From contig NZ_SODV01000001.1 of the NCBI RefSeq assembly GCF_004366355.1, positions 3,844,001-3,908,000 on the forward strand: a stretch of 64,000 nucleotides of DNA, in the 5' to 3' direction. Below are positions 40,615-50,400 of the stretch, piece by piece. Position 1 is the stretch's first letter, and each line of letters starts with the position of its first letter. The stretch is from Dinghuibacter silviterrae (GTDB lineage: Bacteria > Bacteroidota > Bacteroidia > Chitinophagales > Chitinophagaceae). Both the position numbers and the translations under genes were made by a program. The notes beneath the pieces are model-generated. The model saw only the letters and a list, made by a program, of their open reading frames with translations, searched no databases and was not told the origin of the DNA.

Positions 40615-41042
40615 AACGAAAAAGAAAATTGAACCACGTCCTCTTCCGAGGTGGCGCCCGCCCGCCGGTAGAAATCCAGTGCGTAGCTGTCGGCCCGGTG
40701 GGCTTGTACGAAGATTTCTTCAAACCCGTTTTCACGGCCATACGCCGTTATAAACCGGATCAGCCCGGTCCCGATTCCTTGCCGCCGGTACGCGGAGGCC
40801 ACCGCGAGGTCATAGACATACAACAACGGCCGGGAAGACGTATAGGATTCGAGCATATACGACGTCAGGCCTCCCACGACGCGGAGACCATCAAGCGCGA
40901 CCACCGCCAGGAAATGGGGCTTGCCCAACAAGGCAGCGGAACCGGTCGAGCCACCAAAGGGCCCGCCAAACGCCTCCGCCAACACCTCCAGCAGGTCGGA
41001 AAACATGGACAAATCCCGCGCAGACAACATTTTGATCTCCAT
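40611..41042 (-). CDS. GNAT acetyltransferase, AAC(3)-I-like
   Basis: This 143-residue GNAT enzyme has the strand RVVGGLTSYMLESYTSSRPLLYVYDLAVASAYRRQGIGTGLIRFI with the acetyl-CoA loop RRQGIG, followed by NGFEEIFVQAHRADSYALDFYRRAGA. This pattern closely resembles the AAC(3)-I family of aminoglycoside 3-N-acetyltransferases, including the SYTSxRPLLYVYDLAV core, but the chromosomal context with DUF1330 and no mobile element argues for a native gene that may or may not act on aminoglycosides. The start is the ATG giving MEIKMLSARDLS. Confidence 0.8.
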   Translation of the reverse strand: MEIKMLSARDLSMFSDLLEVLAEAFGGPFGGSTGSAALLGKPHFLAVVALDGLRVVGGLTSYMLESYTSSRPLLYVYDLAVASAYRRQGIGTGLIRFITAYGRENGFEEIFVQAHRADSYALDFYRRAGATSEEDVVQFSFSL

Positions 41043-41092
41043 TTACCCAATTTAGCAAGAAATTTGCTATAGCACCGGTCAAACAACCCTTT

Positions 41093-41584
41093 ATGAAACG
41101 TCTGACCTTGTTTGCATGTGTGTTTTTAATGGCCGCCGTCAGCCAGGCCCAACTCAGGCCAAAAGTCACCTGCGGTGACATTACGGTGGACCTCCTGAAC
41201 GGGACCATCAATGGGATGAAGCCCAACAACGGGTTTGCGGAGTTCCAAAAGACGGTCCCCTGTAGCACGGGTTCGGACCCTGCCGGTAAATGTGGCGCCG
41301 TCATCTACTACAAAGACAAGGATGTTGCCTTTTATGCCGACCGGAAATACTTTGAAATCGGGCCCCATTTCAAGGGGAAAATGACGCTCCGGGTGCTGGG
41401 CGCTCCCCGGAATATCCTGTTCAAATACCTGGGCAACCCGAAGGTGAAAGACGCGCTTTGGGACGCCTACGAAACGCAGTATGGGACACTGGTGTTGCAC
41501 TATACCGCGGCCGGAGCGGCGGGGCGGGTCAAGCTGATCCAGATGAGCACGCTCGGTACGGACGACCTTAGCTTGTGCGAGTAA
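41093..41584 (+). CDS. Exported protein of unknown function
   Basis: The 163-residue product has a signal peptide (MKRLTLFACVFLMAAVSQAQ). The mature domain contains two Cys pairs (VTCGDITVDLLNG and VPCSTGSDPAGKCGAV) and ends in DLSLCE, so disulfides are likely. Motifs VIYYKDKDVAFYADRKYFEIGPHFKGKMT and GNPKVKDALWDAYE are recognisable as blocks, but I cannot assign a family. It is transcribed alone and overlaps the 3' end of the convergent protease-like gene by 17 bp. Confidence 0.65.
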   Translation: MKRLTLFACVFLMAAVSQAQLRPKVTCGDITVDLLNGTINGMKPNNGFAEFQKTVPCSTGSDPAGKCGAVIYYKDKDVAFYADRKYFEIGPHFKGKMTLRVLGAPRNILFKYLGNPKVKDALWDAYETQYGTLVLHYTAAGAAGRVKLIQMSTLGTDDLSLCE

Positions 41585-42299
41585 TCCACAAATAGCGACG
41601 GTCTGCGTCAAAGAGGAGGTGAAACCTTCGTAGGATGTCTCCGCCCAGCAGGCTGATGCGTTGCGTTCCGATGACCCCCTGGAAGAATCCCACCGGTACG
41701 TCCCGCAGCGTATCCGTTCCGATGTGCAACACGGGCAGCACGGCCGTCCGGACCTTCAGGACATGGCCGAAGGAGTCTTTGAGCTCTTTTTCGCCCACGA
41801 CCTGTAACGTCCGGTCGAGCCCGTGTGCGGCGACAAAGGCATCGTCCAGCAGCAACGCGCCCGAATAGCCCGAATGGATCAGGAATGGGTGGGTCAGGGT
41901 GTCACAGCCCAGGTTGACAAAATGCTCCGACCCGGTGCCGCTCAGGGGCAGCTTTTGGAAGCCGCTCGTGTCGGGCAGGTGTTTCCGGAGAACGATCACG
42001 CGGCGGGCGAAGTCGACGTCCACGACCCAATGGGCAAAAAGATCGAGCCCGAATTTACCGTCTGTAAAATGCCCGGATCTTTGGTCTTCCCAGACCGTCA
42101 GGCTGTCCCAGCGGAGGCCGCCGATCTGGAGGGAGCCTTTGCCATACCGTGCGTTGTTGGCATTGCCGCCCCAGCTTTTGACACCGCTCACGGTCCCGGT
42201 AAACCGAAGGTCGTGCAAACGGGCGGTGGTCTCCTCCGTGAGTGTCAGACCGCTTTCGGCGGTGTGGAGCATCAAAGAAAGCGTGTCGTGCCCGTTCAA
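41568..42299 (-). CDS. Aspartyl-protease-like protein, catalytic motifs lost and N-terminus missing
   Basis: The 243-residue frame is homologous to two-domain retropepsin-like proteases, which usually have an exported N-terminus and two D-T/S-G motifs. The first motif is here LMLHTAESGLTL (HTAE instead of DTGA) and the second is FLIHSGYSGALLL (HSGY instead of DTGA), so both catalytic aspartates are gone. Flanking fold blocks such as GKFGLDLFAHWVVDVDFARRVIVL and SLLGGDILRRFHLLFDADRRYLWI are intact. There is no signal peptide; the frame starts from TTG and the next upstream in-frame stop is the TAA that ends the response-regulator gene. Either the protein is an inactive relict or a non-proteolytic binder. 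Confidence 0.55.
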   Translation of the reverse strand: MNGHDTLSLMLHTAESGLTLTEETTARLHDLRFTGTVSGVKSWGGNANNARYGKGSLQIGGLRWDSLTVWEDQRSGHFTDGKFGLDLFAHWVVDVDFARRVIVLRKHLPDTSGFQKLPLSGTGSEHFVNLGCDTLTHPFLIHSGYSGALLLDDAFVAAHGLDRTLQVVGEKELKDSFGHVLKVRTAVLPVLHIGTDTLRDVPVGFFQGVIGTQRISLLGGDILRRFHLLFDADRRYLWITRTS

Positions 42300-42332
42300 C
42301 AGGGCCTGGACGGCAATATTATTATAAGACGT

Positions 42333-43052
42333 TTATTTTTCCGGGAAAAACATATCCAGAAACTCCGCCTTCCGCCGCTGAGAAATCTCCAGCTTGGTCC
42401 CATCCATCAAAACGACAAAGCTGTTCCGGCCCTTGATAAAGCTTTTCAGGAAACGGAGGTTGATGATGGTGGAATGATGGATCCGGAAAAAATATTGGGC
42501 GTCCAGCAGTTCTTCATAAAAACCCAGGTTCCGGGTGGAGAGCATCCGCAGCCCTCCCTGCATATAGAAATGGGTATAGCTGCCCTCCGCGGTGCACCAG
42601 GTGATGTCTTTTGTTTCGATAAATTCATAGCCGGCCTGGGTGGCGACACCGATCTTACGGTCCGGGAAGGACAAGCGTTTCTTTTTCTCGCAAATTTTTG
42701 CCCTGACCCGGCTGACGGCTTGTTCGAATTCAGGGATACCGATGGGTTTCAACAGGTAGTCGGAAGCGGAAGCACGGATAGCGTCCACGGCGTATTCTTC
42801 ATACGCGGTGACAAAGATCAGCTCGAAGTCCCGCTCGGGAAGCTTTTTGAGCACATCGAACCCGGTGCCGTCCGCGAGCCGGACGTCCAGAAATACCAGT
42901 TCCGGCTGCGTCTCCGAAATAAGCCGCACGCCCTTGTCAACGTACCCTGCAGAGCCGGCCAGCGCAATGTCGTTGGTATACCGTTCAATTAGGTTTGACA
43001 TCACCTTGAGGCTGCGCTCTTCGTCTTCCAGAATAATGGTTTGTATAGACAT
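42333..43052 (-). CDS. LytTR response regulator
   Basis: This 239-residue regulator has a receiver domain with phosphoacceptor D56 (PELVFLDVRL), conserved T82 (FVTAYEE) and K102 (DYLLKP), followed by a LytTR DNA-binding domain from about residue 135 (GYEFIETKDITWCTAEGSYTHFYM, TRNLGFYEELL, FFRIHHSTIINLRFLK). It is the partner of the LytS-type kinase, whose gene overlaps its start by 68 bp. The pair probably senses a periplasmic ligand and controls nearby surface genes such as the YRPG lipoprotein or the SusC/D pair. The ATG giving MSIQTIILEDEE was chosen; the open frame extends further but only inside the kinase gene in another frame. Confidence 0.92.
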   Translation of the reverse strand: MSIQTIILEDEERSLKVMSNLIERYTNDIALAGSAGYVDKGVRLISETQPELVFLDVRLADGTGFDVLKKLPERDFELIFVTAYEEYAVDAIRASASDYLLKPIGIPEFEQAVSRVRAKICEKKKRLSFPDRKIGVATQAGYEFIETKDITWCTAEGSYTHFYMQGGLRMLSTRNLGFYEELLDAQYFFRIHHSTIINLRFLKSFIKGRNSFVVLMDGTKLEISQRRKAEFLDMFFPEK

Positions 43053-45984
43053 AGGTTTGATTGTATAGTGGGAAAAAAATCTCTGCAACGGTTCCCTGTC
43101 CGCCGGCCTCGGTGTCTGACCGGTCGACGATCTTGAGCAGCACGTCCTCCTTCCGGAGGGCATTGATGATCCGGATGCGGTCGGTAAGGTTGTGGAGCCC
43201 CATGGAGGTATGGCCTTCCTTGGGCGCCTTTCTCCGGGCCGTGTTGATCCCGACGCCGTTGTCGGCGATCGTGCACAACAGGTAATTGCCCGACCGGCGG
43301 AAATCGATGTGTACCGTACCGGTGCGGTCTTGTAGCGGTACGATCCCATGGATGATCGAATTTTCCGCAAAGGGTTGTACGAACAAGGTCGGCAACAATA
43401 CGCTGGCCGGATCGATGTCTTTGGACACCTCGATGCGATACTCCAGGCGGCCCGCCAGCCGGAGCTTTTCCATTTCCATATAAAGCCCCAGCACGGACAA
43501 TTCCTCGCTGAGCGTGGAATAGGTATCCGGGCTGTGCTGAAGGATCTTCCGGATCAGGGTGGACAGCTTATGCAGGTAAAGGTTGGCGTTCCGGATGTCG
43601 GCGTCCAGGATGTAATACTGTATCGAGCTCAGGCAATTGAAAATGAAGTGCGGATTCATCTGCGCCCGGAGCGCCTTCATTTCCAGGTCGGCCATGTCAA
43701 ATTCCCGGACCGTATCCCGGTGTCTCCAACGGAAGTACGCAAAGATCAAAAAACCGGTCAGCACGCTCACCGCCAGGTACACCAGGATCGTAAACCAGAG
43801 CGTACTCCAGAAGGGAGGGACGACGTTGAGAACGATCCGTTTGACCTGGCTGCCCGTCCAGCCCCAGCGGTCGGAAACCCGGACCTCGAAGGTATGCCGG
43901 CCATAGGGGAGGGCGGTAAATTCCAGGCGGTGGTTGTCCGTATGGACCCAGTGGCTGTCCAGGTCCGCCAACCGGTACTGGTAGGTGATCTTTTGCCCGC
44001 TCCGGAACGAGATCCCGGAAAGGTCCACGACCAGCTTATTCGCTTTATAGTCGATGGTCACGGCGCCGGTATCCAGGTCGTTGATATACACCAGGGGTTC
44101 CTGGGTCGGGTGGGGGATATAATCTGCGGGAAAAAGGGAAATGCCATTGGCCGTTGCCGCCCAAACGAGTCCGCCGGAGAGCGTGGTCTGGCTGACGTTA
44201 TTGGACTGGAGGCCGTCCATTTCGGTGATGTTGCCCACGGTAAAGGCCAACCGGTTGTCAACCCAGGCATACTGTATCCTGGAAATCCCCTTGTCCGTCG
44301 ATATCCAGGCCACATCCCCGGAAAAGGCGGCATTTTTACACAGGTTGCTCAGCAGGCCCTGGGCGACGCCAATCGCCATGGCTTGTCCATGTCTCAGGAG
44401 AATGACCCCCTGCTGGGTGGATACCCATACGGTCGAATCCGGGGCGATATCGACGTGGTTGATGACCCCGCCAAGGGGAGGAAGCAAGTCGCCCAGGTAA
44501 TGGGTACCGTCCTCATCATGTTCATACAAACCCCGCAAGGTGCCCCAGTAGTAGCGGTCACCCAGTCCGTTGATACAGGTGCACCTGCTCGTCCATAATC
44601 TTTGGTTGACCGGTGGTTGACGCCACAATTTGAAAAGACCATCTGACGCGGCAAAAAGGAGAGAATCATCCGGTAACAGGTAAACGCCTTTGACGCCGTG
44701 TCCGCTGTCTGCAACGAATCCGATGCCACCGGCCGTGACGCTCATCAACCCCCGGTCGGTGGCCATAATATACTGGCCCGGTTTCCAACAGACCACGTCC
44801 AGTAACCGGTCGTTCCGGTTGCATACATTCAAGGGCAGGAGCGACCGCAGATGGGCACCTTTATCGGTCACCAGGACGAAGTTGCCGTTCGACAAACCCG
44901 CCACCAGGCTGTCCTTACCTACCTCCCGGATACACTTGACGTCCTTGCCCAGGACCGTCCCGCCCAGGTAGCGCACATCAAGGTCGGGGATATAATATAC
45001 CCCGTCATTCTGGGTCGTCAGCCAATACCCTCCTTCCCTGTCCTTTCGGATGGACGTGCAATAGGCCTCCGGGAAATAATAACGAAGGGTCACCGGCCCG
45101 TTACAGAAATGGTCTACCCGGATCAGGCCGCGGTTGGTGGTACACACCCAAAGCGTGCTGTCGTTCTCGCAAAAGACGTCGTTCACGCTGCCGATCGTGA
45201 CCCCCAGCCTGCTCAAGGGGATGCCCTTATGGATCCCCGCGCTGTCCACGCGGTAAAAGGTGTCCGTGGTGAAAAAGAAAGACCGCTGGTCGGGCATGAC
45301 GGTGAAAAAAGAGCGCGCGCATTCCGGTACGTAGGCACAGTGGATGTCCAGGGGCAGGCTGCGCCACACCGCCCCGCCCGCTCTCTGGATCCCCACCGAA
45401 AAGATATGGGGTTCCACATAGTTGAACAGGAAATTACAGCTGGCGGACGAGGCCCGGAGGGTGGGGGGACCCAGGCCCTCCCTTTCGCGCGCCATATCGC
45501 AGGTCGAGGGTGTAAAACGCCAGTGCCCGGGCGTATTGGGTGAGGTGTAGTTGCCTAAGTAGACATGCCCTTTTTCCAAAACATTATTACACTGCAGCAC
45601 AATGGTCCCATGGAGATGGTCTTCGGTGATGGCGTAGACACCGGGACAGTCCTCCATTTTCCGGATGTGCCCCTTATACCAGACCGAGGGAATGCCCAGG
45701 AGGGATATAAACCACACATTCCCGTAGGAATCCAGGTACATCTTCAGGATGTCATTGTCCGGCAGCCCATCCTCCTTATAAAAGTTCCGAAAAACCCGTC
45801 CGTCAAACCGGCTGACCCCCTGGTCGGTACAAAACCACATAAACCCGTTCCTATCCTGGAGACACTGGTAGATCACCGAACTCGGTAACCCATCCGTCAC
45901 TGCATACTGGATATGCGCCAGTTCCTGTGCACCGGCCCCGTTCCCGAAGGACAAAAGGAGTATAAGCAGAAAAAAAATACGCAA
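42985..45984 (-). CDS. LytS-type sensor histidine kinase with periplasmic propeller
   Basis: This 999-residue membrane sensor starts with a signal peptide (MRIFFLLILLLSFGNGAGAQ). The long periplasmic part (about 20-670) holds beta-propeller repeats of the Reg_prop type (for example YVVTDGLPSSVIYQCLQDRNGFMWF-like, NGLGDRYYWGTLRGLYEHDEDG), then a Y_Y_Y domain with YQYRLADLDSHWVHTDNHRLEFTALPYGRHTFEVRVSDRWGW. A single helix (FWSTLWFTILVYLAVSVLTGF) crosses the membrane. The cytoplasmic part has the LytS-type dimerisation motif MNPHFIFNCLSSIQ with its His, and an ATPase domain (NSIIHGI, DNGVGINT, TSMGLHNL). It lacks the fused response-regulator/HTH of hybrid 'HTCS' sensors. The divergent YRPG lipoprotein gene begins 108 bp away. 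Confidence 0.92.
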   Translation of the reverse strand: MRIFFLLILLLSFGNGAGAQELAHIQYAVTDGLPSSVIYQCLQDRNGFMWFCTDQGVSRFDGRVFRNFYKEDGLPDNDILKMYLDSYGNVWFISLLGIPSVWYKGHIRKMEDCPGVYAITEDHLHGTIVLQCNNVLEKGHVYLGNYTSPNTPGHWRFTPSTCDMAREREGLGPPTLRASSASCNFLFNYVEPHIFSVGIQRAGGAVWRSLPLDIHCAYVPECARSFFTVMPDQRSFFFTTDTFYRVDSAGIHKGIPLSRLGVTIGSVNDVFCENDSTLWVCTTNRGLIRVDHFCNGPVTLRYYFPEAYCTSIRKDREGGYWLTTQNDGVYYIPDLDVRYLGGTVLGKDVKCIREVGKDSLVAGLSNGNFVLVTDKGAHLRSLLPLNVCNRNDRLLDVVCWKPGQYIMATDRGLMSVTAGGIGFVADSGHGVKGVYLLPDDSLLFAASDGLFKLWRQPPVNQRLWTSRCTCINGLGDRYYWGTLRGLYEHDEDGTHYLGDLLPPLGGVINHVDIAPDSTVWVSTQQGVILLRHGQAMAIGVAQGLLSNLCKNAAFSGDVAWISTDKGISRIQYAWVDNRLAFTVGNITEMDGLQSNNVSQTTLSGGLVWAATANGISLFPADYIPHPTQEPLVYINDLDTGAVTIDYKANKLVVDLSGISFRSGQKITYQYRLADLDSHWVHTDNHRLEFTALPYGRHTFEVRVSDRWGWTGSQVKRIVLNVVPPFWSTLWFTILVYLAVSVLTGFLIFAYFRWRHRDTVREFDMADLEMKALRAQMNPHFIFNCLSSIQYYILDADIRNANLYLHKLSTLIRKILQHSPDTYSTLSEELSVLGLYMEMEKLRLAGRLEYRIEVSKDIDPASVLLPTLFVQPFAENSIIHGIVPLQDRTGTVHIDFRRSGNYLLCTIADNGVGINTARRKAPKEGHTSMGLHNLTDRIRIINALRKEDVLLKIVDRSDTEAGGQGTVAEIFFPLYNQTYVYTNHYSGRRRAQPQGDVKPN

Positions 45985-46092
45985 TTATTTCCTGATTACT
46001 GCGAATATAACGATTAAGCCGCGAATGTATATTTCGTCATCCATACTTATCTGTTTCCCCTAGTTTTATCGCCAAAGAAAAATCAAACAGTC

Positions 46093-47364
46093 ATGAAAAA
46101 ACAAGTCTATGCCGCGCTGCTGCCCGCAGTGCTCCTGCTGGCGTCTGCCTGTAGCAAAAGTCTTAAGCCTTCCAGCGTACAGGTGGGCGGGCAGGCCAAG
46201 GGATATCAGAGCACGCTCGCCGGTATCCCGATGAGTTACGGGTCCACCAGGATCACTGCTTTTGACAACGGATCCGGCAGCAACGACAACCAGGCCGGGC
46301 TGAACTGTCTCCTGGTGTATGACCTGGAGCACAATTTTAATCCGGAGGTCGTCGAGGTGAACGGGAGCACGATCACGACCTATCCCTTTTTGCAGGATGG
46401 CCACCCCTGGCAACCCGTATCCACCTCCAGCGCCACCGAAGATTTCCCCGAACTCGGCGGTGACCACGTCATCGCGTTTGACTATTATGGATATGGAAGG
46501 GCAGATCACCTGATCATCTACACCCCCGGCGGCAGTGATGCGCTCGGGTATAACTTCAAGATCCTCGAACGTTCGTCTGATGGAAACCCGGGTCACTGGA
46601 ATACGATTGTTTGGTCCCAAACCGGCGTTGGCGGTTACAACCTGACGTCCATTTATGACAAGATCATCCCCTATGACATGGGCAACGGCACCCGGAACTC
46701 CCTGGTCTGTTATCGCCCCGGTTCCGGGAACTTTTATGCTATCCAGCAACAAGCCGCCAACTTCGGCCCTGGGGTTACCCCCAATTATGTAGCCGTGGTC
46801 AAGAGCACCAGCGGTGTCCCCGGATTTGACGCCAGTACCGGCCGGCCTGTCTCTTATGACCTTAGAGGGACCACCGACCAGATTCTTGCCGAGGGGCAGG
46901 AGCCTAACCTGGCGCTGATCTGTTATCGCCCAGGCAGCAGTATCTATTGGGAATTCACGCATACGGCCAATTCCAGCACCTTTACCAGGACAGTGGCGTC
47001 CACCAGCGGGGAGCCTGGCGGCATCGACCTTTCCCAGCCACAAGACAGGATTCTGGAGTATGATGCGACGTATTATGCCGGAACAGAGCTTTGGTACAGG
47101 CCGGGCAGCGGCGGATCTGTCGGTATTGACCAGGGACTTGCCGGCAGCACCGACCCCTATACCGGATCAAGCGGGTTCTTTGGCTACCCGATGCAATACA
47201 ACGGAATCACCGATGGTCCCTCTTATATCGGCGACAAGTTCGTCGTATTTAACGGTACCGGAAGGGTCGACGGCCCGACCTCCATTCTTTGCTACGCGGC
47301 AGGCCAGAACCAGGTGACGATCATTGAGGCCAACAACAACGGTGTTTACTCGGTCGTATACTAA
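46093..47364 (+). CDS. YRPG-repeat lipoprotein (copy 3)
   Basis: This is the third member of the family seen at 31-33 kb, 423 residues. The lipoprotein signal ends in LASAC (Cys18). Repeats have the same consensus (GVGGYNLTSIYDKIIPYDMG...LVCYRPGSGNFYAI; YDLRGTTDQILAEGQE...LICYRPGSSIYWEF), and the last block GPSYIGDKFVVFNGTGRVDGPTSILCYAAGQNQVTIIE matches copy 2 closely. It begins 108 bp from the divergent sensor kinase and lies 113 bp before the SusC gene in the same orientation. This suggests a surface lipoprotein that works with the SusCD uptake system, possibly under the LytS/LytTR pair. The ligand is not known. Confidence 0.75.
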   Translation: MKKQVYAALLPAVLLLASACSKSLKPSSVQVGGQAKGYQSTLAGIPMSYGSTRITAFDNGSGSNDNQAGLNCLLVYDLEHNFNPEVVEVNGSTITTYPFLQDGHPWQPVSTSSATEDFPELGGDHVIAFDYYGYGRADHLIIYTPGGSDALGYNFKILERSSDGNPGHWNTIVWSQTGVGGYNLTSIYDKIIPYDMGNGTRNSLVCYRPGSGNFYAIQQQAANFGPGVTPNYVAVVKSTSGVPGFDASTGRPVSYDLRGTTDQILAEGQEPNLALICYRPGSSIYWEFTHTANSSTFTRTVASTSGEPGGIDLSQPQDRILEYDATYYAGTELWYRPGSGGSVGIDQGLAGSTDPYTGSSGFFGYPMQYNGITDGPSYIGDKFVVFNGTGRVDGPTSILCYAAGQNQVTIIEANNNGVYSVVY

Positions 47365-47477
47365 ACTACAAGAAGCAGCAGTCCTAATCAGGTTGTTAAA
47401 ATCGCTTACAATAATGCTAATCCTCCGGCTTTGGAGTTCGCTAAAAATCTCCAATTTGTCCGCGAAACGATTGCATT

Positions 47478-50400
47478 ATGAAAAATGGACTGCTGCTTCT
47501 TGTCCTTTGCTTTTCCATGGCACACGCGTGGTGCCAGTCCTTCAGGGTCACCGGCACGGTGAAGGATGAAGGCGGGGCACCCTTGGTGGGTGCTACGGTA
47601 ATGGTGAAAAAAACGGGCGCCAGCACGCTGACGGATACCGCGGGGCGTTATACGCTCTTCGTTCCGGATGACAAAAGCGCTTTGGTCGTTACCTTTTCGG
47701 GGTATGAACGTGTCGACGACATCATCGGCCGGCGGACGACCTGGGACGTAGTCCTGCGGGTGCAGGCCAGCAGCCTGAACGATGTTGTCGTCGTCGGCTA
47801 CGGCACCCAGAAAAAAGCGGATCTTACCGGGGCCGTGGCGGCGGTCACGGGGGCGGACATGAACAAACGCGTCGCCACCGACCCGACCCAGTTGCTCCAG
47901 GGGAAGCTCCCGGGGTTGTCGCTGACACAGGGAACGGGTGAGGCGGGGAACGAGGCGTTTGTGTTGCGGGTGCGGGGTCTGGGTACCAACAGCTCCGCGG
48001 GGAGCGATCCCCTGGTCATCGTGGACGGCCTTCCGGGGAGCCTGGGTGCGCTGGATCCCCAAAACATCGAGTCGGTCACCCTGCTTAAGGACGCGGCCTC
48101 CGCGGCCATCTATGGCACCCGCGCGGCCAACGGCGTCCTGCTCGTCACGACCAAACAGGGTACGGCCGGGAAGCTCCAGCTCAGCCTGGACTACAGCGTC
48201 GGGATTACCCGGGCCACCGCCCTGCCCAAAAACCTCGTCTACAATTCGGCGGAGTACATGGTGCTTTGGGATACCGCGGCCAACCACTCGGGGTATCCCA
48301 ACGAATTTACCCAGGCGCAGATCGATAACTACACCAGCCCGACCCGGAACAAAAAGCTTTACCCCGATTACAACTGGCTGGATGCCCTGATGCGCACCGT
48401 TTCGGTACAAAACGTACACCTCGGGATCACCGGCGGCCGTAACGGGACGACCTACAACGTGGGGCTGGGATACGTCGACCAGCCGGACATTATGATTGGT
48501 TTTTCCTACAAAAAATACAACCTCCAGTTTAACCTTAATTCCCGGGTCAACAGCTACATCACTTTTGGCAGCAGCCTTACCCTCAACTACGGCCAACGGT
48601 TTTATGCCTCCCGGGGCAGCCAGGACCAGTTCCTGTCCGATCTTTCCCAGTCGCCCATGTACGGCCCGATCTTACCCGACGGCAGCGGGCGGTATACCAA
48701 CTCGGTCTATCCCAGCGTACAAACGCCCAACAAAAACCCCGTCGCCATTGCCCAGAACGCCCTGGTCAACAACCGGGACTATTACATGCAAACCAATATG
48801 TACGTTAATGTCCGCCTCCTGAATGGGTTGGACTGGCGCACCAGCGGCGGCTTCAATTTCGACTTCAACAAGATCTATGATTTCAAACCGGTGATCAACC
48901 AGTACAACTGGTTTGCGGGCCCCACCGATCCGCCCGAACGGACGCTGGACGTCAATGGGCAGGGGCTCATCGTCACCGAGAACAACAGCTTTTATCCCGT
49001 GGGGTATACCCAACTAACCTACACCCGCAGCTTTGGCGCTCATGACCTCAAACTCCTGGGCGGCACGCAAGCTGAATACAACCAAAGCCAGTCGTTGGTC
49101 GGGTCGAGGAACACCCCTTTCGCCAATAACATTACGCAGGAGTTGAATGCCGGTCCCGCCGGTTCGCAACTCGCGTCGGGCACGTCTTCCCAATGGGCGC
49201 TCCGGTCGTTTTACGGCCGCCTGAATTATGATTACAAGGAAAAATATTTACTCGAAGCCAACGCCCGGTATGACGCCTCGTCGCGCTTCCCGCCCTCCAA
49301 CCGGTGGGGGCTTTTCCCGTCCATATCGGGCGGGTGGGTCGTCACCAAGGATTTCCTGAGCGACGTGCACTGGCTGACTCAATGGAAGGTCCGGGGTTCG
49401 TGGGGGAAACTCGGGAACCAGAACATTTCCAACTATCCCTACCAGGACGTCTATACCAGCGCGAACGCGTACAACACGGGCACCTACTACGCGTATTCTT
49501 TTTCCGGCACCACCTTGAATTCCGGCGTCGCGGACAACGCCCTGACCGATCCGAAGATCAAGTGGGAAACCACGCGGATCGTGGATTTTGGCACCGACGT
49601 CACCCTGTTCAACCGGCTCAACGTGACGGTCGACGGGTACAACAAACTGACCTATGACATCCTTTTCCAACCCGCCATACCCGCCTACATCGGGCTTACG
49701 GCGCCCACCATCAACAACGGCAGGATGCGCAACACCGGCGTCGAAATATCCGCGCAGTATACCGGGAAAGCAGGACAGGTGAACTTTTCCGTAGGGGGCC
49801 AGCTCCAGGCCAACAAAAACACCCTTGTCAAATTCGGCGCGCCCCAGATCACCGCCAACAACACGATCAACGAAGAAGGAAAACCCTTCGGGAGCTTTTA
49901 TATGTACGAATTTGCCGGCATCTTTCAATCCGTCAAAGACGTTCAGAATTCCCCCGTCCAGCAATACACCCCGCAACCCGGGTATATGAAATTCAAGGAT
50001 GTCGACGGCAACGATACGGTCAATGCCAACGACCGGGTCATCGTGCCCGGGGTTTTCCCAAAGTTCGAATACTCGTTCAACGCCAGCGCGGCCTGGAAAA
50101 ATTTCGACCTGTCCATGTTTTTCTACGGCTCCTATGGGCAGAAACAATACGTCAGCGGCTGGGGGCTCCAACCCTTCGACCAGGGCTCGCCTCCTCCGTC
50201 TGACTGGAAGAATGCATGGACCCCCGCCAACCACAGCACGACCATGCCCCTGATCTATATCCTCGGCCAGGGGAACGCCAGCAGCAACATCAATACCCCG
50301 TCCACCTACTATTTGAAGGACGCCTCTTTTTTCCGGATCAAAAGCGTTCAGCTCGGGTACACGTTGCCTGCGTTTCTGGCCAGACACGTCGCCATGAACG

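Noticed and set aside
40611-41042. Acquired aminoglycoside resistance gene
   Set aside because: It resembles the AAC(3)-I family, but there is no mobile context, and it is coupled to a DUF1330 gene in a way that looks native.
42333-43370. A longer 345-residue response regulator
   Set aside because: The added N-terminus is read in another frame inside the kinase gene and is rich in Arg/Ser/Pro; the receiver domain begins with MSIQTIILEDEE.
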